From Bacteroides congonensis (GTDB lineage: Bacteria; Bacteroidota; Bacteroidia; Bacteroidales; Bacteroidaceae), in contig NZ_FQXY01000008.1 of assembly GCF_900130125.1 (NCBI RefSeq), forward strand, positions 124,001 to 188,000: a DNA stretch of 64,000 bases. Direction: 5' to 3'. This document shows positions 1-8,858 of the stretch, piece after piece. A program made the translations under genes and the position numbers. Within the stretch, counting starts at the first letter, position 1. Every line of letters begins with the position of its first letter. The notes beneath the pieces are model-generated. The model was not told the origin of the DNA. It was given only the letters and a program-made list of their open reading frames with translations, and searched no databases.

Positions 1-1629
1 CCCCGTCGATTTGGGAAGAGTCTGACTTTGGCTATGTTGGAAACCTATTACGATATTAGTTATGTCGAACAGTTTAATGAATTGTTCGGACATTTATACA
101 TAGGTCAGCATCCTACCAGGCTACATAATAAGTTTCTCATTATGCGGTTTAATTTTTCCGAAGTAAGTTCTAATGTCAATGAGGTAGAGCACTCGTTTAA
201 ACTTCATTGTTGTAACAAGATAAAAGACTTCGTATACAAATACGAGCATTTGTTGGGAAAAGAAATTTGGGAGGTTTTGGATGAGGATACCCAAAAAGTC
301 CCCGGTGCTTTTTTATCGGCAGTCAACACCTATGCCAGTCGCAAAGGAAATCTCCGAATTTATTTGCTTATTGATGAATATGATAATTTCACTAATACCA
401 TTCTTTCAACTTACGGTACAGACTATTATCGGAAAGCAACGCATGGCGAAGGTTTTATCCGCGGCTTCTTTAACGTGATAAAATCAGCCACTACCGGAAC
501 CGGCTCTGCTCTCGAGCGATTGTTTATCACTGGAGTGAGTCCTGTGACGATGGATGATGTCACTAGTGGTTTTAATATCGGAACCAACATCACAAATGAT
601 TCCTGGTTCAATGATTTGGTTGGCTTTAGTGAGAAAGAGTTGCGTGAAATGTTGACGTATTATAAAGAGCAGGGAGTTCTTGAAGAATCAGTGGATGAAA
701 TTGTTGCCATGATGAAACCTAATTATGACAATTATTGCTTTAGTGAAGATACGTTGGAACAGTGTATGTTCAATTCTGATATGGCACTTTATTTTCTGAA
801 ATCTTTTGTTCTTCATCATAAAAAACCAAAAGAGATTGTAGACCCTAATATCCGCACTGACTTCAATAAACTGACATATTTGATAAAGCTTGATCACGGA
901 TTGGGAGAGAACTTTTCCGTTATAAAGGAAATAGCCGAACAGGGCGAGATTACTACCGATATCGTCACTCATTTTTCTGCATTGGAGATGACAGATCCCA
1001 GCAATTTCAAGTCTTTGTTGTTCTACTTCGGACTTCTTTCCATTAAAGGTGTTGATATGGTGGGAAGACCCATCTTGCATGTCCCGAATTTAGTGGTAAG
1101 GGAACAGCTTTTCAATTTCTTGATTCAAGGATATAGTAAACATGATATCTTTAAGATGGATATGAACAAGATGACAGCTCTATTTGAGGATATGGCTTTT
1201 CGGGGAGACTGGAAACCTCTTTTCGGTTTTATAGCTGATGCCATTCGTGAGCAGAGCCGCATCCGTGAATATATTGAGGGTGAAGCACACATTAAAGGTT
1301 TTTTGCTTGCTTATTTAGGGATGTACCGTTATTATCAACTCTATCCGGAATATGAATTGAATAAAGGTTTTGCAGATTTCTTCTTCAAGCCTAGTCCGTC
1401 GGTTCCCGTGATGCCCCCGTTCACCTATCTGCTCGAAGTGAAATATGCGAAAGCCGGTGCTTCGGAAAAAGAGATACGTACCCTTGCCGATGAGGCGCGC
1501 GAACAGTTGCTTCGTTATAGTGAAGACGAATTGGTGGCGGGAGCTAAGGCTAAAGGTGGACTGAAACTGATTACAATTGTATGGCGTAGTTGGGAGCTTG
1601 TATTATTGGAAGAGATTACTCTTTCTTAA
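1..1629 (+). CDS. AAA-ATPase-like / PD-(D/E)XK nuclease protein, 5' end outside the window
   Basis: The reading frame is open from base 1, which encodes PRRFGKS, the Walker A-like motif of the AAA-ATPase-like (PF09820) family. The N-terminus, normally about 50 residues with a YVDKT motif, lies off the left edge. Further on are a Walker B-like LLIDEYDNF and TGVSPVT, shared with the next gene. The C-terminus carries an acidic residue (GFADFFF) followed by LEVKYAK, the D...ExK pattern of PD-(D/E)XK nucleases. It is a paralogue of the 2410-4134 gene in the same direction, so a local duplication is likely. The family is abundant in Bacteroides and its cellular role is not established. Confidence 0.88.
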   Translation, partial: PRRFGKSLTLAMLETYYDISYVEQFNELFGHLYIGQHPTRLHNKFLIMRFNFSEVSSNVNEVEHSFKLHCCNKIKDFVYKYEHLLGKEIWEVLDEDTQKVPGAFLSAVNTYASRKGNLRIYLLIDEYDNFTNTILSTYGTDYYRKATHGEGFIRGFFNVIKSATTGTGSALERLFITGVSPVTMDDVTSGFNIGTNITNDSWFNDLVGFSEKELREMLTYYKEQGVLEESVDEIVAMMKPNYDNYCFSEDTLEQCMFNSDMALYFLKSFVLHHKKPKEIVDPNIRTDFNKLTYLIKLDHGLGENFSVIKEIAEQGEITTDIVTHFSALEMTDPSNFKSLLFYFGLLSIKGVDMVGRPILHVPNLVVREQLFNFLIQGYSKHDIFKMDMNKMTALFEDMAFRGDWKPLFGFIADAIREQSRIREYIEGEAHIKGFLLAYLGMYRYYQLYPEYELNKGFADFFFKPSPSVPVMPPFTYLLEVKYAKAGASEKEIRTLADEAREQLLRYSEDELVAGAKAKGGLKLITIVWRSWELVLLEEITLS

Positions 1630-1684
1630 TAATATGAACCAGTAGTTGAATTTGAATGAAACTGTACGGAAATAAGTTGAATTA

Positions 1685-2281
1685 TATCTCCCAATAACTC
1701 TACTAGGGAATTAAAATGTGAAAATTTGCTGTCACCTGTCACATATTTACATTTAAACATGTGATTGTGAGGGAGTAATGATGTGACAGCAGTATGTGAC
1801 AGCACGGTGATAGCATTTTTGCTGTCACATCTCTTCTTCTCTCTTTCTTTTAAAAGCAAGTTCCAAGTTTGTTCCTCTTGCCTGAAACTTTAGTTTCAAG
1901 CAGTAAAAACTAAAGTTTCAAGGCTTAGAAACAATTGTTTCGAGTAATTGAAACTCTAGTTTCAAGCGGGTGAAACTTTGGTTTCAAGCAGGCGAAACTC
2001 TAGTTTCATCCTATGAAACCAATAGTTTAAAGGCATGAAACTAATATTCCCCCCTACGGCTAAAAAATATGAGCTATACAAGTTGTGATTTTTAAGAAAG
2101 AGAAAAGAGAGGGAAGATAGAAAAAGGGAGATAAAATGGTGACAGCACTTTTGCTGTCACTGTGCTATCACATGCTGCTGTCACATCATTACTCACTCAC
2201 AATCACATGTTTAAATGTAAACACGTGACAGATGACAGCAAGTTTCCACTTTTTAATTCTCTAGTGGAAATTCGTGGAGAT
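1685..2281. repeat. Large imperfect inverted repeat between the two AAA-ATPase paralogues
   Basis: The segment 1685-1830 is matched, in reverse complement, by 2138-2281. Both arms contain the core ACATTTAAACATGTGATTGT and several copies of TGTGACAGC or its complement. Weaker similarity in pyrimidine-rich DNA extends the arms inward to about 1856 and 2092. The 22-bp palindromic array lies between the arms, giving an element of roughly 600 bp. No transposase is present. It could be a non-autonomous mobile element, a recombination scar of the gene duplication, or the template of a long hairpin RNA. Confidence 0.8.
1883..2050. repeat. Array of about eight 22-bp units with the palindromic core GAAACTnTAGTTTC
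   Basis: Units repeat every 21-22 bp. The best ones read TGAAACTCTAGTTTCAAGC or close variants; the third has a different but still palindromic centre (GAAACAATTGTTTC) and the last is degenerate. Each unit is itself an inverted repeat, so there is no separation into repeat and spacer. This rules out a CRISPR array. A related array lies at 52131-52218. Confidence 0.85.
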
Positions 2282-2409
2282 TACGTTTCGTCTTGTTTTT
2301 GCATAGTGACACTTCAACTTTCTTTCCCTTTCTTTGTTCTTTCTGCGGGAATGTGTTACTTTTGTATTGCCCCAATCAATGGGTATGAGGACTAAAGAAA
2401 GGAACAATT

Positions 2410-4134
2410 ATGGAAGAAGTAAAAAGAATCCCTTATGGGGTTTCCAATTTTGTGGAAGTGGTGGAGCAGAACCAATATTATGTGGATAAAACGATGTATC
2501 TGCCTTTGTTGGAAGAGCAACCCAGCAATTTGTTCTTTATCCGTCCCCGCCGTTTCGGTAAGAGCATCTTTCTGAGTATGCTCCGGACTTATTATGACAT
2601 CTCTCAAAAAGAAAAGTTCGAAAAACGCTTCGGCAATTTGTGGATAGGTAGTCGTCCTACACAGTTGCAAGGGGCTTTCCAAATACTTTATCTTGATTTT
2701 TCCAGAGTGGGGGGGCTTGATAGGACACTTGCCCAGAGCTTTGATGATTACTGCTGCGGCGGACTGGATGATTTTGCTTCTATCTATGAACCCTATTATT
2801 ATCCCGGCTTCGAAGAGGAAATGAAAGCCCAATGCGGCACTACCAACAAAATTAACTTTCTGGAGCGTAAGGCACGTAATAACGGCTCCAAGCTTTATCT
2901 GATAGTGGATGAATACGATAATTTCACTAACGTGGTGCTGAACGAGCAGGGCGACAAAGTTTATCATGCCTTGACCCATGCCAGTGGCTTTTACCGCGAA
3001 ATATTCAAGAAGTTCAAAGGTATGTTTGATCGTATCTTCATGACTGGTGTCAGCCCTGTGACATTGGATGACTTGACTAGCGGATTCAATATCGGTTGGA
3101 ATATTAGTACTGATCATCAGTTTAACATGATGCTGGGATTCAGTGAGACTGATGTACGCGAGATGATCCGGTATTATAAGGATGCCGGACGGTTGCCGGG
3201 CAATACGGATATAAATGCGATGATAGAGGAAATGCGCCCGTGGTATGACAATTATTGTTTTGCCGAAGAAAGCTTGGAGCGCGATCCGAAAATGTTCAAC
3301 TGTGACATGGTGTTCTATTATTTGCGGCATTATATGACTTTGGGTAAATCGCCCAAAGAGATGATAGATCCCAATACCCGTACAGATTACAATAAGATGA
3401 AGAAACTTATCCGGCTGGATAAGTTGGACGGTAATCGTAAGGGCGTATTGCGTAAAATCACGGAAGAGGGGCAGATTGTCACCACGTTAGTGACTACCTT
3501 TCCTGCTACCGATATCACTAAACCGGAGATTTTCCCCAGCCTGCTCTTTTATTATGGTATGCTCACCATTACCGCCACCTACGGAAAACGCTTGGTGCTA
3601 AGTATTCCCAATAATAATGTGCGTAAGCAATATTATGAATTCCTGCTGGAAGAGTATCAGGACAGAGAACATATCAATTTGAATGATTTGGCAGACTTGT
3701 TTGATGAGATGGCCTACGAGGGTCATTGGCGTGAAACGCTGGAATTTATCGCCCATGCCTACAAAGAAAACTCCTCCGTGCGAAGTGCCATCGAAGGCGA
3801 GCGCAATCTGCAAGGCTTCTTTACTGCCTACTTGAGCACGAATGCCTATTACCTGATAGCTCCGGAAGTGGAATTGAACCACGGTTATTGCGACTTGTTC
3901 CTAATGCCCGACTTGATGCGCTATGACGTGAAGCATAGCTATATCATCGAAATGAAATACCTTTCCACCAAAGACTCGGAAGCGAAAGCCGAAGCTCAGT
4001 GGCAAGAAGCCGTAGAGCAGATAAAAGGGTATGCTGTTGGTCCTAAGGTACGCCAGATGGTGCACGCCACCGAGTTACATTGCATCGTGATGCAGTTTCG
4101 CGGATGGGAACTGGAACGGATGGAGGAAGTTTGA
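2410..4134 (+). CDS. AAA-ATPase-like / PD-(D/E)XK nuclease superfamily protein
   Basis: A complete 574-residue member of the AAA-ATPase_like plus PD-(D/E)XK family. Seen in order: IPYGVSNF and YYVDKT near the N-terminus (about residues 8-28), RPRRFGKS (Walker A, about 45-52), LYLIVDEYDNF (Walker B, about 165-175), TGVSPVTLDD, and near the C-terminus GYCDLFLMPD then IIEMKYL, which fits the nuclease D...ExK pattern. It is clearly paralogous to the truncated gene at the left edge. The start follows 5'-GAAAGGAACAATT. A nucleic-acid role is inferred only from the domains. Confidence 0.9.
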   Translation: MEEVKRIPYGVSNFVEVVEQNQYYVDKTMYLPLLEEQPSNLFFIRPRRFGKSIFLSMLRTYYDISQKEKFEKRFGNLWIGSRPTQLQGAFQILYLDFSRVGGLDRTLAQSFDDYCCGGLDDFASIYEPYYYPGFEEEMKAQCGTTNKINFLERKARNNGSKLYLIVDEYDNFTNVVLNEQGDKVYHALTHASGFYREIFKKFKGMFDRIFMTGVSPVTLDDLTSGFNIGWNISTDHQFNMMLGFSETDVREMIRYYKDAGRLPGNTDINAMIEEMRPWYDNYCFAEESLERDPKMFNCDMVFYYLRHYMTLGKSPKEMIDPNTRTDYNKMKKLIRLDKLDGNRKGVLRKITEEGQIVTTLVTTFPATDITKPEIFPSLLFYYGMLTITATYGKRLVLSIPNNNVRKQYYEFLLEEYQDREHINLNDLADLFDEMAYEGHWRETLEFIAHAYKENSSVRSAIEGERNLQGFFTAYLSTNAYYLIAPEVELNHGYCDLFLMPDLMRYDVKHSYIIEMKYLSTKDSEAKAEAQWQEAVEQIKGYAVGPKVRQMVHATELHCIVMQFRGWELERMEEV

Positions 4135-4197
4135 CCTAATCCATAACATTGGGAAAAGAGCAGGCGGTTCACTCTCATTCTTGCGCAAAAGTTCATG

Positions 4198-5259
4198 TTA
4201 CTTGTAGACCTGTATCGCCAATTCTCCTTTCAATGCCCCTATCGCATTAAAAGCCAATGACTCCATTTCGTTTTCTCCGGGATAGATATGGATAGGAGCC
4301 AGAAATGAGATGCGTTTTTTGAGTCGGGAAATAACATAATCCGAATAAGCAATTCCCCCGGTCAGAAGGATGGCGTCTATTTTTCCGCATAGGACGGTAG
4401 CTGCGCCACCGATGGCTTTTGCTACATTATAAATCATGGCATCCAATATCAGTTCCGCTTTTTTATCCCCTTCTTCTATGGACTTGATAATAGCAGGTAC
4501 ATCGGTAGTCCCCAAATGTGCAGTCAGGCCGGCGCGACCGGAAATTCGTTTTTTCAATTCATCTTTGGTGTGTTGTCCGCTGAAACAAAGATCAATGAGT
4601 TGACCTGCCGGAAGCGTTCCGGCACGTTCCGGTGAGAAAGGGCCTTCGCCATCTAATGCATTGTTCGCGTCGATAGCCCGTCCATGATGGTGGACAGCTA
4701 TCGAAATACCGCCGCCCAGATGACAAATTATTAAATCGAGATCCTCATACTTTGTTCCCTGCTCTTTGGCAAAACGCCGGGCTATCGCCTTTTGATTCAA
4801 TGCATGCCAGATGGTGATTTTCGGCATCAATGGAGAGCCTGTAATACGGGCTATATCTTCCAGTTCGTCTACAACTCCCGGGTCGGCAATGAAAGCAGGA
4901 CAATTGGGAAGAGAAGATGCCAGTTCTTTGGCTATCAAGCCGCCTAAGTTGCAGGCATGCGTGCGCATGGCATGCAATGTGTCCCGTACCATAGCCTCGT
5001 TCACTTCATATACACCACCGGGAATAGGCTTTACCAATCCGCCCCGTCCGATGACGGCATCAAAAGCAAAAGGAATGCTATTGGACTCTAATTCTTTAAG
5101 TACAAGGTTCTTTCGGAACTCAAACTGGTCTATAACCTGCGGATAAACGGATAATTCTTCTACCGTATGCTTGATATTGCTGACAAATAGGGGTGTTTCG
5201 TTTTCGTATACAGCTATTTTTGTAGAGGTGGAACCGGGGTTGATGACTAGAATCTTCAT
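4198..5259 (-). CDS. buk: Butyrate kinase
   Basis: A 353-residue acetokinase-family protein that interconverts acyl phosphate plus ADP with the free acid plus ATP in the cytoplasm. The N-terminus has the family signature INPGSTSTKIAVYENE; CHLGGGISIAVHHHGRAID and LLTGGIAYSD are further nucleotide- and substrate-site motifs. The length matches butyrate kinase (about 355) rather than acetate kinase (about 400). It lies 45 bp downstream of ptb on the same strand, so the pair probably converts butyryl-CoA or branched-chain acyl-CoA to the acid with ATP gain. The actual chain-length preference cannot be read from the sequence. Confidence 0.93.
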   Translation of the reverse strand: MKILVINPGSTSTKIAVYENETPLFVSNIKHTVEELSVYPQVIDQFEFRKNLVLKELESNSIPFAFDAVIGRGGLVKPIPGGVYEVNEAMVRDTLHAMRTHACNLGGLIAKELASSLPNCPAFIADPGVVDELEDIARITGSPLMPKITIWHALNQKAIARRFAKEQGTKYEDLDLIICHLGGGISIAVHHHGRAIDANNALDGEGPFSPERAGTLPAGQLIDLCFSGQHTKDELKKRISGRAGLTAHLGTTDVPAIIKSIEEGDKKAELILDAMIYNVAKAIGGAATVLCGKIDAILLTGGIAYSDYVISRLKKRISFLAPIHIYPGENEMESLAFNAIGALKGELAIQVYK

Positions 5260-5304
5260 AGAGTCTAATGTTTTAAGTATGGATTATGAACTGTGAATTG
5301 CGAA

Positions 5305-6261
5305 TTATGAATTATTACCTTGATTAAGCACTTGCTTTCTGCACTCGCAATCTCCTGACACTTGCAGGCATGCCATGGCTATACTGTAATATTTGGATAA
5401 TCCCGAATCACTGCGGGACGGAAGGACTACGGGGCACACAGGGCCTTGCAGCAATCCTGCCATTTCTGCATTGGCAAACAAGGAAACAGACTTATAAAAA
5501 GCATTTCCAGATTCTATATTAGGGAATATAAGCACATCTGCCTGGCCGTTGATAGGAGATACAATACCTTTTATATCCCCGCTTGCCTGCTCGCAAGCCG
5601 TACGTACATCCAGCGGTCCGTCGATAATGACGTTTCCGAACTCTCCGGCTTCAGCCAATTCAACAATATTCACATAATCCAATGAATGAGGGAACTTTGC
5701 GCTTACTTTTTCCGTACAGTGAATCAACGCCACACGTGGCTGTTCAATGCCGAAGTGCCGGCAGGTACAAATGGCATACCATATCATTTCTATACGTTGT
5801 TGCAAGGTAGGACGTGGGATTACCGCAGCATCTGAGAAGAAAAGCAGCTTATGATAAGTCGGAATTTCCATCACTGCCAGGTGCGTGAGGATTTTCCCTT
5901 TCGGGAGCAGTCCTTTTTCTTTGTCGAGTATAGCGTGCAGCAGGTTGTCCGTATTGATGATTCCTTTCATTAAAATATCCGCTCCGCCCTCACGAACGAT
6001 ACGTACGGCTTCGCGCGCTGCTTCGTCCGAATCTTCTATATGGATGGTTTTCACATATTCCGGATATTGTTTGAGCGTAGGGTATTTTTCAAGGATAGCC
6101 GAGTCTCCAATCATCAGAAACTCCGCAATCCCTTCTTCCAAAGCACGCGTAATCGCATACTCGGTATTAGGATCATTGGCACAAACCACGGCAATCCGTT
6201 TTCTGTGGTTTAGTTTCTTGAGGTGTTCTGTGAGTTGGGCAAAATTTAGAATAGGTTCCAT
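5305..6261 (-). CDS. ptb: Phosphate butyryltransferase (PTA_PTB family)
   Basis: A 318-residue phosphotransacylase that exchanges the CoA of an acyl-CoA for phosphate, feeding the kinase encoded immediately downstream. Features typical of the family are RIAVVCANDPNTEYA at the N-terminus, MKGIINTDNLLHAIL, FFSDAAVIPRP and the C-terminal LIFPNIESGNAFYKS. The length fits phosphate butyryltransferase. It is the first gene of a two-gene leftward operon; the spacer to buk is AT-rich with short GAATTATGAATT-like repetition. Some databases name such proteins bifunctional enoyl-CoA hydratase/phosphate acetyltransferase, but no hydratase domain is visible here. Confidence 0.9.
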   Translation of the reverse strand: MEPILNFAQLTEHLKKLNHRKRIAVVCANDPNTEYAITRALEEGIAEFLMIGDSAILEKYPTLKQYPEYVKTIHIEDSDEAAREAVRIVREGGADILMKGIINTDNLLHAILDKEKGLLPKGKILTHLAVMEIPTYHKLLFFSDAAVIPRPTLQQRIEMIWYAICTCRHFGIEQPRVALIHCTEKVSAKFPHSLDYVNIVELAEAGEFGNVIIDGPLDVRTACEQASGDIKGIVSPINGQADVLIFPNIESGNAFYKSVSLFANAEMAGLLQGPVCPVVLPSRSDSGLSKYYSIAMACLQVSGDCECRKQVLNQGNNS

Positions 6262-6401
6262 AACGTTAGATTTTTAGCAAATATCAGAAAAATGATTGAA
6301 AAAATAAGGATTATAACCCGAAAAAATACATCTGTTGTGTAACATTTTGCTATATTTCATTTGTTTTGCCCGCTAGATGCGCATGGAATCGTTTTTTCAT
6401 G

Positions 6402-6409
6402 TATTTTTG
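6402..6409 (+). promoter_or_regulatory. Bacteroides -7 box for the ldcA-like operon
   Basis: TATTTTTG matches TAnnTTTG and lies 32 bp upstream of the start codon at 6442, giving a short leader. No convincing -33 TTTG was found at the usual spacing. Confidence 0.5.
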
Positions 6410-6441
6410 CATACATAAGTCAACAAAATAGAGTATAGAAT

Positions 6442-7350
6442 ATGGATATTCAATTTCCCCCTTTTTTGCAGCCGGGTGATAAAGTAGTCATTGTGTCGCC
6501 TTCCAGTAAGATAGACAAAGAGTTTCTGAAAGGTGCCCGGAAACGGATCGAGTCATGGGGACTGAACGTTGCTATCGGAAAGCATGCCGGCGGTTCTTCC
6601 GGAAGATATGCCGGAACAATCAAACAACGTCTCAAAGACTTGCAGGACGCGATGGATGATCCGACGGTGAAAGCTATTCTTTGCAGCCGTGGGGGATATG
6701 GAGCGGTGCATCTGGTAGATAAGATCGATTTTACCGCTTTTCATGAGCATCCGAAGTGGTTGCTTGGATTCAGTGACATCACGGCATTGCACAATCTGTT
6801 TCAGAAAAACGGATATGCATCTCTGCATTCACTGATGGCACGCCATCTCACGGTAGAGCCGGAGGATGATCCGTGTACTGTCTATTTAAAAGGTATCCTG
6901 TTCGGCAATCTGCCTGTTTATACTTGTGAAAAACACAAGCTGAATAAACAAGGGAGCGCGCAAGGAATCCTGCATGGCGGAAACATGGCAGTAGCCTACG
7001 GTTTGCGTGGAACTCCTTACGATATTCCGGCGGAGGGGACGGTGCTGTTTATAGAAGATGTCAGCGAGCGCCCTCATGCCATTGAACGGATGATGTATAA
7101 TCTGAAACTGGGTGGTGTGCTCGAAAAACTGTCCGGGCTTATTATCGGGCAATTTACCGAATATGAAGAAGACCGTTCCTTGGGAAAGGAATTGTATGCA
7201 GCCTTGGCAGATTTAGTGAAAGAGTATGATTATCCCGTTTGTTTTAATTTTCCGGTGGGGCATGTCACTCATAATTTGCCGCTTGTCAATGGGGCAAAAG
7301 TGGAGTTCACGGTTGGAAAGAATAATGTAGAATTAAAGTTTATTTGTTAA
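6442..7350 (+). CDS. LD-carboxypeptidase family protein (peptidase S66)
   Basis: A 302-residue S66 serine peptidase, a family that removes the terminal D-Ala from murein tetrapeptides during cell-wall recycling. IVSPSSKID opens the N-terminal domain, SRGGYGA precedes the nucleophile motif GFSDITALHN (Ser about 115), LFIEDVSERPH supplies the catalytic Glu, and FPVGHVTHNLP the His. No signal peptide is seen, consistent with a cytoplasmic LdcA. It is the first gene of a rightward run with an M28 peptidase and sufE ending at the terminator at 8832. The related microcin-C resistance (MccF) branch cannot be excluded. Confidence 0.88.
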   Translation: MDIQFPPFLQPGDKVVIVSPSSKIDKEFLKGARKRIESWGLNVAIGKHAGGSSGRYAGTIKQRLKDLQDAMDDPTVKAILCSRGGYGAVHLVDKIDFTAFHEHPKWLLGFSDITALHNLFQKNGYASLHSLMARHLTVEPEDDPCTVYLKGILFGNLPVYTCEKHKLNKQGSAQGILHGGNMAVAYGLRGTPYDIPAEGTVLFIEDVSERPHAIERMMYNLKLGGVLEKLSGLIIGQFTEYEEDRSLGKELYAALADLVKEYDYPVCFNFPVGHVTHNLPLVNGAKVEFTVGKNNVELKFIC

Positions 7351-7420
7351 TAATCTATTCCATCTGAGCAATGCTGTGATGAAAATGACTAATTTTGAGG
7401 CTTTAATAGAAAAGAGGACG

Positions 7421-8404
7421 ATGAAAAAGAAACCTATGATAGTATTGACAAGTGCCTTTTTGTTATTATCGGCTTTCTCTTGTGGAGGCGGCAACAAGGC
7501 AAATAGTACAAATGAACAAAGCGAGAAGGTAGTCGTGAACGTACCACAGTTTGATGCGGACAGTGCTTATCTGTATGTGAAGAATCAGGTGGATTTCGGC
7601 CCTCGCGTGCCTAATACGAAGGAACACGTAGCTTGTGGAAATTACCTGGCAAAGCAGTTGAAAGACTTTGGCGCACAAGTGACCGACCAATATGCCGACC
7701 TGATAGCCTATGACGGAACTTTGCTGAAAGCAAGAAATATCATCGGTTCTTATAAGCCCGATAGCAAAAAGAGAATTGCCCTCTTTGCGCATTGGGATAC
7801 ACGTCCTTGGGCTGACAACGATCCCGATGAAAAGAACCATAAGACTCCTATTTTAGGAGCGAATGACGGAGCGAGCGGAGTAGGAGCCTTATTGGAGATA
7901 GCCCGTTTGATAAACCAACAGCAGCCGCAACTCGGTATTGATATAATCTTCCTTGACGCGGAAGATTATGGGGCGCACGATCAGAATAATGAAGCATCAT
8001 GGTGTCTGGGCGCACAGTATTGGGCACGCAACCCTCATGTGCAGGGATACAATGCCCGCTTTGGCATCCTGCTCGATATGGTGGGCGGCAAAAATACCGT
8101 TTTCCTGAAAGAATCATATTCAGAACAATTTGCGCCGGATATCAATAAGAAAGTCTGGAAAGCAGCCAAGAAACTGGGATATGGTAAAATGTTTATTGAT
8201 GAAGACGGCGGCGGAGTGACAGACGACCATCTGTTTATCAACCGCCTGGCACGTATCAAGACGATTGATATCATCGCTTCTGACCCCGAGGGCGGATTTA
8301 CTCCTACCTGGCATACGCTGACGGACAACATGGAGCATATTGATAAAAATACATTGAAAGCAGTCGGACAGACTGTATTGGAAGTAATTTATAACGAGAA
8401 ATAA
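7421..8404 (+). CDS. M28 family zinc peptidase lipoprotein (glutaminyl cyclase-like)
   Basis: A 327-residue exported protein. The start at 7421 is preferred to an in-frame ATG at 7376 because it begins a signal peptide at once (MKKKPMIVLTSAFLLL) ending in the lipobox SAFSC. Metal-binding M28 elements follow: ALFAHWDTRP (His, Asp), GANDGASGVGALLE (bridging Asp), FLDAEDYG (Glu), LLDMVGG (Asp) and TDDHLFIN (His). M28 proteins of this shape act as aminopeptidases or glutaminyl-peptide cyclotransferases; the sequence does not decide which. It probably sits in the inner leaflet of the outer membrane or on the periplasmic face. Confidence 0.88.
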   Translation: MKKKPMIVLTSAFLLLSAFSCGGGNKANSTNEQSEKVVVNVPQFDADSAYLYVKNQVDFGPRVPNTKEHVACGNYLAKQLKDFGAQVTDQYADLIAYDGTLLKARNIIGSYKPDSKKRIALFAHWDTRPWADNDPDEKNHKTPILGANDGASGVGALLEIARLINQQQPQLGIDIIFLDAEDYGAHDQNNEASWCLGAQYWARNPHVQGYNARFGILLDMVGGKNTVFLKESYSEQFAPDINKKVWKAAKKLGYGKMFIDEDGGGVTDDHLFINRLARIKTIDIIASDPEGGFTPTWHTLTDNMEHIDKNTLKAVGQTVLEVIYNEK

Positions 8405-8414
8405 TAAATATATC

Positions 8415-8840
8415 ATGTCAATTAATGAATTGCAAGACGAAGTTATTGCAGAGTTCAGTGACTTCGACGATTGGATGGATCGCTACCAACTACTTATTGA
8501 CTTAGGAAATGAGCAGGAACCGCTGGAAGAAAAATATAAGACGGAACAGAATCTGATTGAAGGATGCCAAAGCCGGGTATGGCTTCAGGCGGATGATGTA
8601 GACGGTAAGATTGTTTTTAAGGCGGAAAGTGACGCGTTGATTGTAAAAGGAATCATAGCCTTGCTGATAAAGGTGTTGTCAGGGCACACTCCTGATGAAA
8701 TACTGAATACGGATCTTTATTTTATTGATAAGATCGGATTGAAAGAGCATCTATCGCCTACACGCAGCAATGGGTTGCTGTCGATGGTAAAACAAATACG
8801 AATGTACGCATTAGCATTCAAGGCAAAAGAGGGGAAGTGA
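8415..8840 (+). CDS. sufE: SufE-type cysteine desulfurase activator
   Basis: A 141-residue SufE-family protein, which accepts persulfide sulfur from a cysteine desulfurase and passes it to Fe-S scaffold assembly. The acceptor Cys is in IEGCQSRVWL (about residue 55), followed by the typical LIVKGIIALLIKVLSG. It starts 10 bp after the M28 peptidase stop, so the two are probably cotranscribed, though functionally unrelated. Its stop codon lies inside the stem of the terminator at 8832. No sufBCDS genes are in the window. Confidence 0.93.
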   Translation: MSINELQDEVIAEFSDFDDWMDRYQLLIDLGNEQEPLEEKYKTEQNLIEGCQSRVWLQADDVDGKIVFKAESDALIVKGIIALLIKVLSGHTPDEILNTDLYFIDKIGLKEHLSPTRSNGLLSMVKQIRMYALAFKAKEGK

Positions 8841-8858
8841 AAACTTCCCTTTTTTTAT
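8832..8858 (+). terminator. Intrinsic terminator after sufE
   Basis: The stem GGGAAGT/ACTTCCC with a GAAA loop is followed by seven T residues. It separates the rightward operon from the convergent CPBP gene. Confidence 0.85.

Noticed and set aside
1883..2050. CRISPR array
   Set aside because: Units are adjacent 22-bp palindromes without unique spacers, and no cas gene is present.
1626..2395. Two similar short ORFs in opposite directions, one in each arm of the inverted repeat
   Set aside because: Their similarity follows from the DNA repeat. Changes between the arms are not concentrated at silent positions, and the starts are weak.
2392..3330. 312-codon minus-strand ORF
   Set aside because: It is fully antisense to the AAA-ATPase gene, whose motifs are intact.
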